Shown: in pieces, positions 18,874 to 26,867 of the stretch | Numbering within the stretch: the stretch's first letter is position 1 | Layout of the letters: the number at the start of each line of letters is the position of its first letter | Source: Bacillus mobilis | GTDB lineage: Bacteria > Bacillota > Bacilli > Bacillales > Bacillaceae_G | Direction: 5' to 3' | Assembly: GCF_001884045.1 (NCBI RefSeq) | Contig: NZ_MACF01000119.1 | Coordinates: 1 to 64,000 of the forward strand | Length of the DNA: 64,000 nucleotides | Translations under genes and position numbers: made by a program | The notes under the pieces: generated by a model | The model's input: the letters and a program-made list of their open reading frames with translations, nothing else | What the model was told of the DNA's origin: nothing | Database searches by the model: none

Positions 18874-18884
18874 ATAAGTGAACT

Positions 18885-18922
18885 AGGCTAAAGAACTTTG
18901 GAGATAAGTTTTTTAGCCTTAT
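18885..18922 (+). terminator. Intrinsic terminator
   Basis: AGGCTAA-AACTT / AAGTT-TTAGCCT hairpin followed by TATTTTA, after the kinase gene. Confidence 0.7.
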
Positions 18923-19190
18923 TTTATAGTGATTATATGAAATGGTAAAAGGTCATCTTAGCATGTATGATGACACACTAATAAATACGATTGTTAAATT
19001 AGAAGTATTTAATAAAAAGCTGATAAATATTTTTGTAAGAAAAAAGCCATCCCTTTGAAAGAGATAGCTTTATGAATCCATCCTATGAATAAGTGTATCA
19101 ACATTAATAAGTATAATTTTCGAATTCGTAATATGTTTTGTAGATTATAATAGAATTTGTCTTTTGTTTTTTCATGATACAGTATTGTAA
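18923..19190. other. Intergenic region without a gene
   Basis: AT-rich stretch. Only a weak AAAGCCATC...GATAGCTTT inverted repeat at about 19040-19072 was seen, possibly a second terminator-like hairpin. No open frame looks coding. Confidence 0.4.
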
Positions 19191-19817
19191 TTAAGTAAAC
19201 AAACTTAATAATTTATATCCAATTAATCCTAAAATAGTGATAGGGACCATCATTAAGAAAGAAGAAATTCGATTAGCATTAGAGCGTTCTAATACAAGAA
19301 TCAATATAATCCCGACTATCACTTCGGTATATCCAACAGGTAACATGTGACTATAGTCTTCAAAATTTAAAAGAATGTGAAGTCCATCCGTTACAAAAAC
19401 TCCACTAATAAGTGCGCTTCCGAATTTATGAAGTGGATTTGTAGTATCTTTCCATAGAAAACCTGCAATTCCAAAGATAGTTCCGCCTATAAATGCACAT
19501 ACAATCCATACAGATATAAAATAAATAGAGTGAGCTACATTTGTAATAACTATTGCATAACCATAATAGCCTAATACCATACCGAGTAGTGCAAGGATAC
19601 CAGAAAGTATAGCTGTACGCTTAGAATAACTAAAGCTAGCCACAAAAAAGGATGGAATTAACCAAACGCTTCCTAGATTAGCTAATGAATTCCAATGTCC
19701 TGGAAGTATACCTTGCCCCAATTTAGTTAGTATACCAACAATAATCCCTACTATAATCGGGATGAGAAAAATCCTTAAAAACATATTTAACTTTGTGATT
19801 TTTAATGTCCTGTCCAT
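19191..19817 (-). CDS. Multi-pass membrane protein of unknown function
   Basis: 208 aa from ATG 19817, chosen because AAGGATTG lies correctly upstream; the longer frame to 19853 lacks a ribosome binding site. There are about six hydrophobic segments and the loop GILPGHWNSLANLGSVW. It resembles DUF6518-like proteins but I am not certain. Stand-alone gene. Confidence 0.65.
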   Translation of the reverse strand: MDRTLKITKLNMFLRIFLIPIIVGIIVGILTKLGQGILPGHWNSLANLGSVWLIPSFFVASFSYSKRTAILSGILALLGMVLGYYGYAIVITNVAHSIYFISVWIVCAFIGGTIFGIAGFLWKDTTNPLHKFGSALISGVFVTDGLHILLNFEDYSHMLPVGYTEVIVGIILILVLERSNANRISSFLMMVPITILGLIGYKLLSLFT

Positions 19818-20184
19818 AAATTCAATCCTTACATTAAAATTTTCTACAAACATATAATAGCTTATTGTAAGGGTATAATCAATAAAAATTTATCGAAAAA
19901 CAATAATTGATTATTGGATAACGAATAACATTTTGTTTTTATAATTAGATGAATAAAATATCAAGTACTCGTTACTCAACAGAATGGTAAATCAAATAAT
20001 ATATGAAAGTAATGGAATTTCCCAAAACATGTAATTCAATTTAGTATAAATCTCTCGTATTTTTACGAAATGATTTATGATAAAAAAGAAACGAAAAGGA
20101 ATTGATATAGTTTCCTCCTATTTTTATTTATAATTTATTAGAAGGAGGGCTTTGTTACTAGTTGTGAATGTTAGGGGGATTGTA
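19818..20184. other. Intergenic region between divergent membrane-protein and LysR genes
   Basis: About 365 bp of very AT-rich DNA. It should hold the promoters of both divergent genes, but no confident -35/-10 pair was picked. AGAAGGAGG near 20140 precedes only a GTTACTAG stretch and is probably not used as a ribosome binding site. Confidence 0.3.
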
Positions 20185-21084
20185 ATGGATATTCGAAAAA
20201 TGAAATATTTTATAACGGTGGCAGAAGAATTAAACTTTAGTCGTGCGGCAGAACGTCTAATGATGGCACAACCGCCTTTAAGTCAAGAAATTCGAAAGTT
20301 GGAAGAAGAATTAGGTGTTCAACTTCTTCACAGGACAAAAAGGATGGTTGAACTTACTGATGCGGGGAAAATCTTTTTAGAAGGTGCGCGACAAACGTTA
20401 CTTCAAGTAGATAGAACCATTAAAGAAACACAGCTCGCGGATGAAGGGAAGATCGGACATATAATCATCGGTTTTGTCGATTCTACAGAAACGGTTATAA
20501 ACATATTAAAAACCTTTCGAGAGCGGTTTCCTAAAATTCAGCTTATATTACGCGAGATGACAACAGACCAGCAAGTAAAGGCACTTTATGAAAAACAAAT
20601 TCATATTGGATTTATTCGTTCTAAGCAGAATAATGAAATATTGTATTCTGAAGTTTGTTCTAAAGAACGTTTAAAATTGGTTTTACATGAAGATCACCCA
20701 TTAGTTTCGTTACCCAATATTCCTATTAGAGAACTAGTAGATGAATCATTTGTTTTATTTCCTCGTCATTTCGGTACTAACTTTTATGATTTAATTATTA
20801 GTTACTTTTGGGAACATGGAGTAAGTTTAAATATTGTTCAAGAAGCAATTCAAATGCAGACGATTGTAAATTTAGTTGCAGCAGGAATGGGGATTTCTGT
20901 CGTTCCATCTTCGGTGGAAAGTTATAAAAAATCGGGAGTCACGTATAAAGACATTCAGGAACATACACCGGAGATAAACTTATACGCTGGATGGAGACAA
21001 GATGAAAAGTCTATCGTACTCGAGAACTTTTTAGCAGTTGTTAGAGAGATTTATAAGACTTCACAATTTGAATTTGAAAAATAA
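20185..21084 (+). CDS. LysR-family transcriptional regulator
   Basis: 299 aa. The N-terminal winged helix has MKYFITVAEELNFSRAAERLMMAQPPLSQEIRKLE in overlapping blocks at residues 5-40; the periplasmic-binding-like effector domain follows at about 90-295. The frame opens at 20152, but AGGGGGATTGTA precedes ATG 20185. It is convergent with an aldo/keto reductase, so no divergent target is evident. Confidence 0.88.
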   Translation: MDIRKMKYFITVAEELNFSRAAERLMMAQPPLSQEIRKLEEELGVQLLHRTKRMVELTDAGKIFLEGARQTLLQVDRTIKETQLADEGKIGHIIIGFVDSTETVINILKTFRERFPKIQLILREMTTDQQVKALYEKQIHIGFIRSKQNNEILYSEVCSKERLKLVLHEDHPLVSLPNIPIRELVDESFVLFPRHFGTNFYDLIISYFWEHGVSLNIVQEAIQMQTIVNLVAAGMGISVVPSSVESYKKSGVTYKDIQEHTPEINLYAGWRQDEKSIVLENFLAVVREIYKTSQFEFEK

Positions 21085-21156
21085 AGGCCCATCTTGAATG
21101 GATGGGCAGTAATGAACTTGGAAAGATACTATATTTATTGTTAAGTCACTAATCAA

Positions 21157-22146
21157 TCAACCTGTTTTACTTGAATCATACTCAATGAAACCTTTTAGCA
21201 CACTATCAATTTGACCCATAATTTCAGGTAACAATGTAACACTAGAAGCAATTACATTTTCTCTTATTTGCTCCGGATTGGAAGCGCCAATAATAGCAGA
21301 GGAAACAGCTGGATTTTGTAGTACCCAAGCAACTGCAAGTTGAGGTAGGGTGAGATGATTTTCTTGTGCAATAGGATTAAGTTTTTGTATAGCATTAAGT
21401 ACATTATCACTCATCCAACGTTGTACGAGTTTGTTAAAAAACGGTTTTCCCGCATCTGAATTAGCTCGTGATTGGGTAGGGATTGGTTTGCCCGGTTGAT
21501 ACTTTCCAGTGAGAATGCCTTGTGCGAGGGGAGACCAAACAACTTGACCAAGTCCTTCACGTTGACATATAGGTATTATGTCTGTTTCGATCACTCGCCA
21601 CAACATCGAATATTGAGGCTGACTAGCAATAAGAGGAATATTCAATTCTCGGGCAAGTGCTGCACCGCGTGTAATTTGCTCCGAGGTCCATTCACTTACG
21701 CCTAAATAAAGGACTTTACCTTGTCTTACAAGATCTGAGAAAGCTAACATCGTTTCTTCAAGAGGAGTTGCTGTATCGAATCGATGTGCATAATAGACAT
21801 CAATGTAGTCTGTATGTAGCCGTTGTAACGATGCATTACAATTTTCTATAATATGTTTTCGTGATAATCCACGATCATTTTTTCCAGGTCCGGTCGGATG
21901 GCATACTTTTGTACAAAGTTCTATACTTTCTCGGCGTATTCCTTTCAAAGAACGACCAAGTATTTCCTCAGCAATAGTGTCCGAATAAACATCTGCAGTA
22001 TCGAACGTTGTAATTCCAACATCTAATGCGGCTTTCACACATTCATTTGCAGTATCTTCATTTACTTTTCCGCCATGGTTTATCCAGTTCCCATATGCAA
22101 TCTTACTTACTGTTAATCCACTGTTTCCGAGTTTGCTAAATTCCAT
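21157..22146 (-). CDS. Aldo/keto reductase
   Basis: 329-aa NADPH-dependent TIM-barrel oxidoreductase. The catalytic tetrad can be seen as D50 and Y55 in TFDTADVYSD, the lysine in LCTKVCHP and the histidine in YYAHRFD. IIGASNPEQIREN near the C-terminus binds the cofactor phosphate. It resembles the YajO/KCNAB-like branch. Substrate unknown. AAGGAGGGATTCTACA precedes the ATG. Confidence 0.87.
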   Translation of the reverse strand: MEFSKLGNSGLTVSKIAYGNWINHGGKVNEDTANECVKAALDVGITTFDTADVYSDTIAEEILGRSLKGIRRESIELCTKVCHPTGPGKNDRGLSRKHIIENCNASLQRLHTDYIDVYYAHRFDTATPLEETMLAFSDLVRQGKVLYLGVSEWTSEQITRGAALARELNIPLIASQPQYSMLWRVIETDIIPICQREGLGQVVWSPLAQGILTGKYQPGKPIPTQSRANSDAGKPFFNKLVQRWMSDNVLNAIQKLNPIAQENHLTLPQLAVAWVLQNPAVSSAIIGASNPEQIRENVIASSVTLLPEIMGQIDSVLKGFIEYDSSKTG

Positions 22147-22371
22147 TGTAGAATCCCTCCTTAAAAATGATAACTTTATTATAAAAACTGAAATGTAGTA
22201 TGTATAATATAAAATTAATCATACAGTTATATAAAATTTATATAAGAGGGCGTGCTTAGAAGGGGATTATTAGGGGAATCTTAAAATAAAGTATGCTTGT
22301 TCAATTTGAAGTTAAGAAATGATAAATAGACCTAGAAGAAAACAATCTTTATAATAGCACATATAATTGCA

Positions 22372-22401
22372 TTTACTCATACAGTACTATCATGGTACAA
22401 T
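22372..22401 (+). promoter_or_regulatory. Probable promoter of the vmlR leader transcript
   Basis: TTTACT at 22372-22377 and TACAAT at 22396-22401 with an 18-bp spacer. This places the RNA start about 30 nt before the leader ORF. Confidence 0.5.
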
Positions 22402-22438
22402 ATGGTTACTAACGACGGAAAGGAATGATGGGTGGACG

Positions 22439-22616
22439 ATGATTAACTAATCTTATTTTTAAATGTTGAAATTCAATAAATTTCAATTTCTAAAAAATAG
22501 GATTAGTCTGCCCAATTTCCATACAACGGTATTGCTATTTATGTTGCGCAATAGCTTATTTGGGTATAAATATTTTAACGACTAATCCTGCCAAATTTAT
22601 TTGGGAGGATTTTTTT
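22439..22616 (+). promoter_or_regulatory. Ribosome-mediated transcription attenuator with 3-codon leader ORF
   Basis: The leader ORF ATG ATT AAC TAA is at 22439-22450. ACTAATC at its stop (22446-22452) pairs with GATTAGT (22501-22507), closing a long hairpin with inner stem TTGAAATT/AATTTCAA. GGATTAGTC (22500-22508) can instead pair with GACTAATCC (22580-22588), which overlaps the 5' arm of a terminator (AATCCT-CCAAAT 22584-22596 / ATTTGG-AGGATT 22599-22611, then T7). A ribosome held on the leader ORF would free segment 2 and stop termination. This fits known drug-induced attenuation of vmlR in B. subtilis. Confidence 0.8.
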
Positions 22617-22645
22617 ATTCTCCCTTAATGAAAGGGATCGGTATT

Positions 22646-24274
22646 ATGAAAGAACTATTAAAATTAAATGATGTTTATGTTGAAATAAAGGAAAACACTT
22701 TGTTAGAGAAAATGAATGTGACAGTAAGGCAAGGGGATGTTATCGGATTAATTGGTAAAAACGGGGCTGGTAAATCAACGTTACTTCAATTAATAAATGG
22801 GAAGATTGAACCATCAAAAGGTACTGTTGAATGGATGCAAATGAATATGACAACAGCATATGTTGAACAAGAAAAAGAATCTTTTGTTAGTAAGGATATG
22901 ATTGCAAAAGAAGCCGAACTTCTTGCTAAATGGGGCGTGCCAACGAACGATTTTCTAACTTTAAGTGGTGGTGAAAAGCTAAAAGTTCGATTAGCAAAAG
23001 GATTTGCTGAAAATCCTAATGTCTTAATTTTAGACGAACCGACAAATCATTTAGATGAGATGAGTACGGAATTTCTCATAAAACAAATCAAAAATATAAA
23101 AGGTACAGTTATCGTCGTATCGCATGATCGATACTTTTTAGATGTTGTTGCGACTAGAATATGGTCAATTGAGGATAAGAAATTAATTGACCATAGCGGT
23201 AATTATACAAGTTATATGAAAGCGCGTGAGCATAAAAGAATGACGCAGCAGCGTGAATATGAAAAACAACAAAAAAAGATAGAACAAGTAGAAACTCATA
23301 TAAAAGAATTAAGTTCATGGTCACAAAAGGCACATGCACAGTCTACAAAACAAGAAGGAGTGAAAGAATTTTATCGTGTAAAGGCGAAGCGAATGGACGC
23401 GCAAGTTAAATCGAAACGAAAGCGTCTCGAAAAAGAGCTGGAGAAAACGAAGGTAGAACGTGTGAAAGAAGAGTATTCAGTTGAATTTTCCATTCAAGCG
23501 AGTAAAAAAGTAGGAAAACGTTTCTTAGAAGTAAAACAATTGCGGAAAGAATTTAATAAACGTATATTATTTGAAAACGTTAATTTTACTATCCAGCACG
23601 GTGAGAAGGTTGCGATGATTGGAGCAAATGGTAGCGGGAAAACAACGTTATTGAAGATGATTATGGGAACAGAAACTACCGAAGGAGAAGTATGGATTTC
23701 ACCATCAGCAAACATTGGATATTTAACACAAGAAGTATTTGATTTACCGCTTGATAAAACACCAGAAGATTTATTTTATAAAGAGACATTTGAAGAAAGA
23801 GGAAAAGTCCAAAATTTAATGAAACATTTAGGGTTCCAAGCTACTCAATGGAAAGAGCCAATTGAGTATATGAGTATGGGGGAAAGAGTGAAATGTAAGC
23901 TCATGGCTTATATTTTAGATGAAAAAGATGTACTTATTTTAGACGAACCAACGAATCACCTTGATCTACCTTCACGTGAACAGCTTGAAAATACATTAGC
24001 TGAGTATAATGGAACACTCATTATCGTTTCTCACGATCGATATTTTCTGGAGAAAACAACTAACGTAAAACTTGTGTTTTTAAACAATACGATACAAAAG
24101 CAGCTCGAAGAACCTACGAAAACAAGAGATGAAATTGAAGAGCTACGTTTAACGCTAGAAACAGAGAGACAAGAAGTATTAGGTAAATTAAGCTTTTTAA
24201 CTTCTAAAGACAAAGAATATAAAGAACTGGACGAACGGTTTATGGAGCTTACGAAGCAGATCAAGGCGCTTTAA
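22646..24274 (+). CDS. vmlR: ABC-F ribosome protection protein VmlR
   Basis: 542 aa, no membrane segments, two ATPase domains. Walker A GKNGAGKST lies near residue 35 and GANGSGKTT near 335; signatures are LSGGEKLKVRLAK and MSMGERVKCKLMA, and DEPTNHLD occurs twice. The linker between domains is long and basic, the region that reaches the ribosomal drug site. Length and sequence blocks match B. subtilis VmlR, which displaces lincosamides, pleuromutilins and streptogramin A from the ribosome. GAAAGGGATCGG places the start at ATG 22646 rather than the frame opening at 22601. Confidence 0.9.
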   Translation: MKELLKLNDVYVEIKENTLLEKMNVTVRQGDVIGLIGKNGAGKSTLLQLINGKIEPSKGTVEWMQMNMTTAYVEQEKESFVSKDMIAKEAELLAKWGVPTNDFLTLSGGEKLKVRLAKGFAENPNVLILDEPTNHLDEMSTEFLIKQIKNIKGTVIVVSHDRYFLDVVATRIWSIEDKKLIDHSGNYTSYMKAREHKRMTQQREYEKQQKKIEQVETHIKELSSWSQKAHAQSTKQEGVKEFYRVKAKRMDAQVKSKRKRLEKELEKTKVERVKEEYSVEFSIQASKKVGKRFLEVKQLRKEFNKRILFENVNFTIQHGEKVAMIGANGSGKTTLLKMIMGTETTEGEVWISPSANIGYLTQEVFDLPLDKTPEDLFYKETFEERGKVQNLMKHLGFQATQWKEPIEYMSMGERVKCKLMAYILDEKDVLILDEPTNHLDLPSREQLENTLAEYNGTLIIVSHDRYFLEKTTNVKLVFLNNTIQKQLEEPTKTRDEIEELRLTLETERQEVLGKLSFLTSKDKEYKELDERFMELTKQIKAL

Positions 24275-24294
24275 CGTAAATAAGGGGGATTAAT

Positions 24295-24888
24295 ATGGGA
24301 AAAGAGAGTTTGACTAAGTTATTTAAAATAGATTGTGGTGATATATACCTACAAGAGTTTACGGTCAAAGATGCAGAGAGTATTTATAAAATAGCAAATC
24401 AACCAGAAATAGAAAAGTTTTTACCCGACTGGAAATCAACGAAAGAACAACGAGTTAATTGGGTTACAAATGATGAAATACCAGAAAACAAAGCATTTCT
24501 TGATGCAGTGAGAACTACGACTAACATAGATGATCACATATTGAGGCTAGGAATATTTAAGAAAACCACAAATGAATTTATTGGATGGTGCTGCACAAGT
24601 CTGAAAGATGAGCTTCCTGCACCGAATAGAGAAATTATGTATGCTGTTTCAAGTGAATATCATAATAATGGATATGCAACGAAAGCGACACAAGGCTTGA
24701 TCGGCTATTTGTTTGAAAATACAAATGTGGATGTCCTTAACGCAACTGCATTAATTAATAACGTACCGTCAAATAAAGTGATTGAAAAATGCGGGTTCGT
24801 TTATTTGAGTCAACAGACGATAGAAAACCAAATTTATAATCATTATGTATTGAGTAAATCCGAATGGGTAAAAAATAGTGCTCTTTAA
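24295..24888 (+). CDS. GNAT-family N-acetyltransferase
   Basis: 197 aa of the RimJ/RimL-like branch. The acetyl-CoA region is VSSEYHNNGYATKATQGLIGYLF, followed by ALINNVPSNKVIEKCGFV. The substrate is unknown. It starts 20 bp after vmlR behind AAGGGGGATTAAT and may be co-transcribed from the attenuated promoter. A strong terminator follows. Confidence 0.85.
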   Translation: MGKESLTKLFKIDCGDIYLQEFTVKDAESIYKIANQPEIEKFLPDWKSTKEQRVNWVTNDEIPENKAFLDAVRTTTNIDDHILRLGIFKKTTNEFIGWCCTSLKDELPAPNREIMYAVSSEYHNNGYATKATQGLIGYLFENTNVDVLNATALINNVPSNKVIEKCGFVYLSQQTIENQIYNHYVLSKSEWVKNSAL

Positions 24889-24900
24889 AGGGGATCATGC

Positions 24901-24945
24901 AATGCAAAAAGCTTAGAGTTAAAATTCTAAGCTTTTTTGCATTTT
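24901..24945. terminator. Long intrinsic terminator
   Basis: AATGCAAAAAGCTTAGA pairs with TCTAAGCTTTTTTGCATT around an 8-nt loop. Confidence 0.88.
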
Positions 24946-25249
24946 AAAGTACTAGTTAACCAAATTATGTGTAGATTCTGGATGTGCGTTTCACCAAAAA
25001 CAAATGTAGCAAGTAGTACATGCGAGAACTATTTCATAAACAGTATATCCAAAAGGTATTTAGAAAATTTTGTCGAATATATGTATCTATGAAAACACTA
25101 ATTTCTCACTCAAATTATCCTACACATGGTTTAGTAGAAGAATGCACGGCAAAAGTGAAGGCAGCAAAGATTTGCATTTAAAATTAATAATTGAGTGTAA
25201 GTGGATTGCATGTTTTAAAATATGAAATTTTAAATGGGGGGGAAAGCGT
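24946..25249. other. Intergenic region
   Basis: About 300 bp without a convincing gene. A 30-codon frame at 25089-25181 (MKTLISHSNYPTHG...) has no ribosome binding site and may be a gene scrap. Confidence 0.3.
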
Positions 25250-25828
25250 ATTATCATTTGGTTTCGTCACTTACCACAAATAAGTATGGATTGGTCAGAA
25301 TGGTCTCCTTTTATACAAAATGATTGGCACCGAAAACATTATATGAAGTTTGTATATGTACTTCAAATCATTATTTTTCTAATACCGTATTATTTTGGAG
25401 CAAGCTTCACCGATCTTAATATATTATATCTCATCATCATAGGCATTTTGGTCTTCATTATTCATGAATGCCTACACATTATTGTTATAAATAATAAAGG
25501 TGATATTAGCTTAACTTGTAGTGGAATATTTTTTTGGCTAAATACGAATGCAATTCTATCCAAAGCGAGATTTTGGATCTTTATGAGTTTTCCTATTATT
25601 GTACTATCGGTAATACCGGCCATTATATCATCTTTTGTATCAGGCAATATTAAATCAATCTTATTATTTGTATGTTGGATAAACGCAATAATTTCTGCTT
25701 CAGATATATATAATTCATTATTAATTGCGATTAAACCGAAGAAATCAATTTTTTGTAGAGGTTATTATAAAGTGGAAGACAATAAAAAAGGGTATCTCAA
25801 AAAAATTTCAACTAAAGGCATTAGTTAA
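25250..25828 (+). CDS. DUF3267-type membrane protein with HExxH motif; unusual start
   Basis: Membrane protein with four hydrophobic segments and IIHECLHIIVI, the putative zinc-protease motif of the DUF3267 family. The first in-frame ATG is 25286 (180 aa), but no ribosome binding site precedes it. A strong GGGGGGAAAG ends just before ATT 25250, which is in frame and would add IIWFRHLPQIS after the initiator. I give 25250 as the likely but non-canonical start and 25286 as the conservative one. Confidence 0.65.
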   Translation: MIIWFRHLPQISMDWSEWSPFIQNDWHRKHYMKFVYVLQIIIFLIPYYFGASFTDLNILYLIIIGILVFIIHECLHIIVINNKGDISLTCSGIFFWLNTNAILSKARFWIFMSFPIIVLSVIPAIISSFVSGNIKSILLFVCWINAIISASDIYNSLLIAIKPKKSIFCRGYYKVEDNKKGYLKKISTKGIS

Positions 25829-25847
25829 AAATATAACTTTGGGAAGT

Positions 25848-25876
25848 AAAAGACCGATCAAGCAATCGGTCTTTTC
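25848..25876 (+). terminator. Intrinsic terminator
   Basis: AAAAGACCGAT / ATCGGTCTTTT perfect stem with a 6-nt loop. Confidence 0.88.
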
Positions 25877-26096
25877 TCGTTTTTATAATAAAGATTTGAT
25901 ATACAATTGTATTTCCTATCACTATACAATTATTATAAGATAGTTATGCGTTAATTTTAATTTGTAAATAGTTTTATTATCGGTTTTTTCAGAAATCTTA
26001 CAAGCGTGTAAGATAAATGAAAGATGAATCAATATGAGCTATAAGACAATTCATTTACACTCTATTATGAGAAGTGCAAATGAAGGGAGAATAGAA

Positions 26097-26867
26097 ATGG
26101 AAATTTTACATGCGAAAAATATTAGTAAAGTATATAAAGGGAAAATACCTTTTAAAGCATTAGTGGATATTGATTTATCAATTCAAGAAGGTGAATTTAT
26201 AGGGATCATGGGGCCATCAGGTAGTGGAAAAACAACGTTATTAAATATGGTATCTACTATCGACTCCCCATCCTCAGGAGAAATAGTAATAAATGGTACA
26301 AATCCTTTTCAATTATCATCCGAAGATTTAGCTTTATTCCGTAGAAAGCAATTAGGATTTGTATTCCAATCATTTAATTTACTTAGCACGCTTACAGTGA
26401 AGGAAAATATCGTATTGCCGATGACATTAGATGGTGTTTCTGTGCAAGAAATGAACAAGCGAGTGGAAGAAATTGCAGTGAAATTAAATATTACAGATAT
26501 ATTAAATAAAAGAACATTTGAAATATCAGGGGGACAAGCTCAAAGAACAGCAATCGCTCGTGCAATTGTTCATAAGCCGCAATTATTACTTGCAGATGAA
26601 CCAACCGGGAATTTAGATTCTAAATCTTCAAATGATGTAATGGAGATGCTTGATACGCTTAACAAGGAAGAAAAGGCAACGATGATGTTAGTTACACATG
26701 ATCCGTATGCAGCGAGTTATTGTAGCAGAGTTATTTTTATAAAAGATGGTCAATTATATAATGAAATTTACCGAGGTGAAAGTAGGCAAGCATTTTATCA
26801 AAAGATTATGGATGTCCTTTCTTTGTTAGGAGGGAAAAGGCATGACTTTTCGTCAATTCGCATTTAA
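26097..26867 (+). CDS. ABC transporter ATPase, BceA-like
   Basis: 256 aa. Walker A GPSGSGKTT lies near residue 41, the Q-loop is FVFQSFNLL, the signature is ISGGQAQRTAIARA and Walker B is LLLADEPTGNLDS. This pattern is typical of the MacB/LolD/BceA group that pairs with FtsX-type permeases. GAAGGGAGAATAGAA fixes ATG 26097; the frame opens at 26034. It overlaps the permease gene by 26 bp. It probably forms an antimicrobial-peptide resistance transporter, perhaps the partner of the BceRS-like system at 17-19 kb. Confidence 0.87.
   Translation: MEILHAKNISKVYKGKIPFKALVDIDLSIQEGEFIGIMGPSGSGKTTLLNMVSTIDSPSSGEIVINGTNPFQLSSEDLALFRRKQLGFVFQSFNLLSTLTVKENIVLPMTLDGVSVQEMNKRVEEIAVKLNITDILNKRTFEISGGQAQRTAIARAIVHKPQLLLADEPTGNLDSKSSNDVMEMLDTLNKEEKATMMLVTHDPYAASYCSRVIFIKDGQLYNEIYRGESRQAFYQKIMDVLSLLGGKRHDFSSIRI

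Noticed and set aside
25089-25181. 30-codon frame MKTLISHSNYPTHG
   Set aside because: No ribosome binding site and no recognisable family; treated as intergenic or a scrap.
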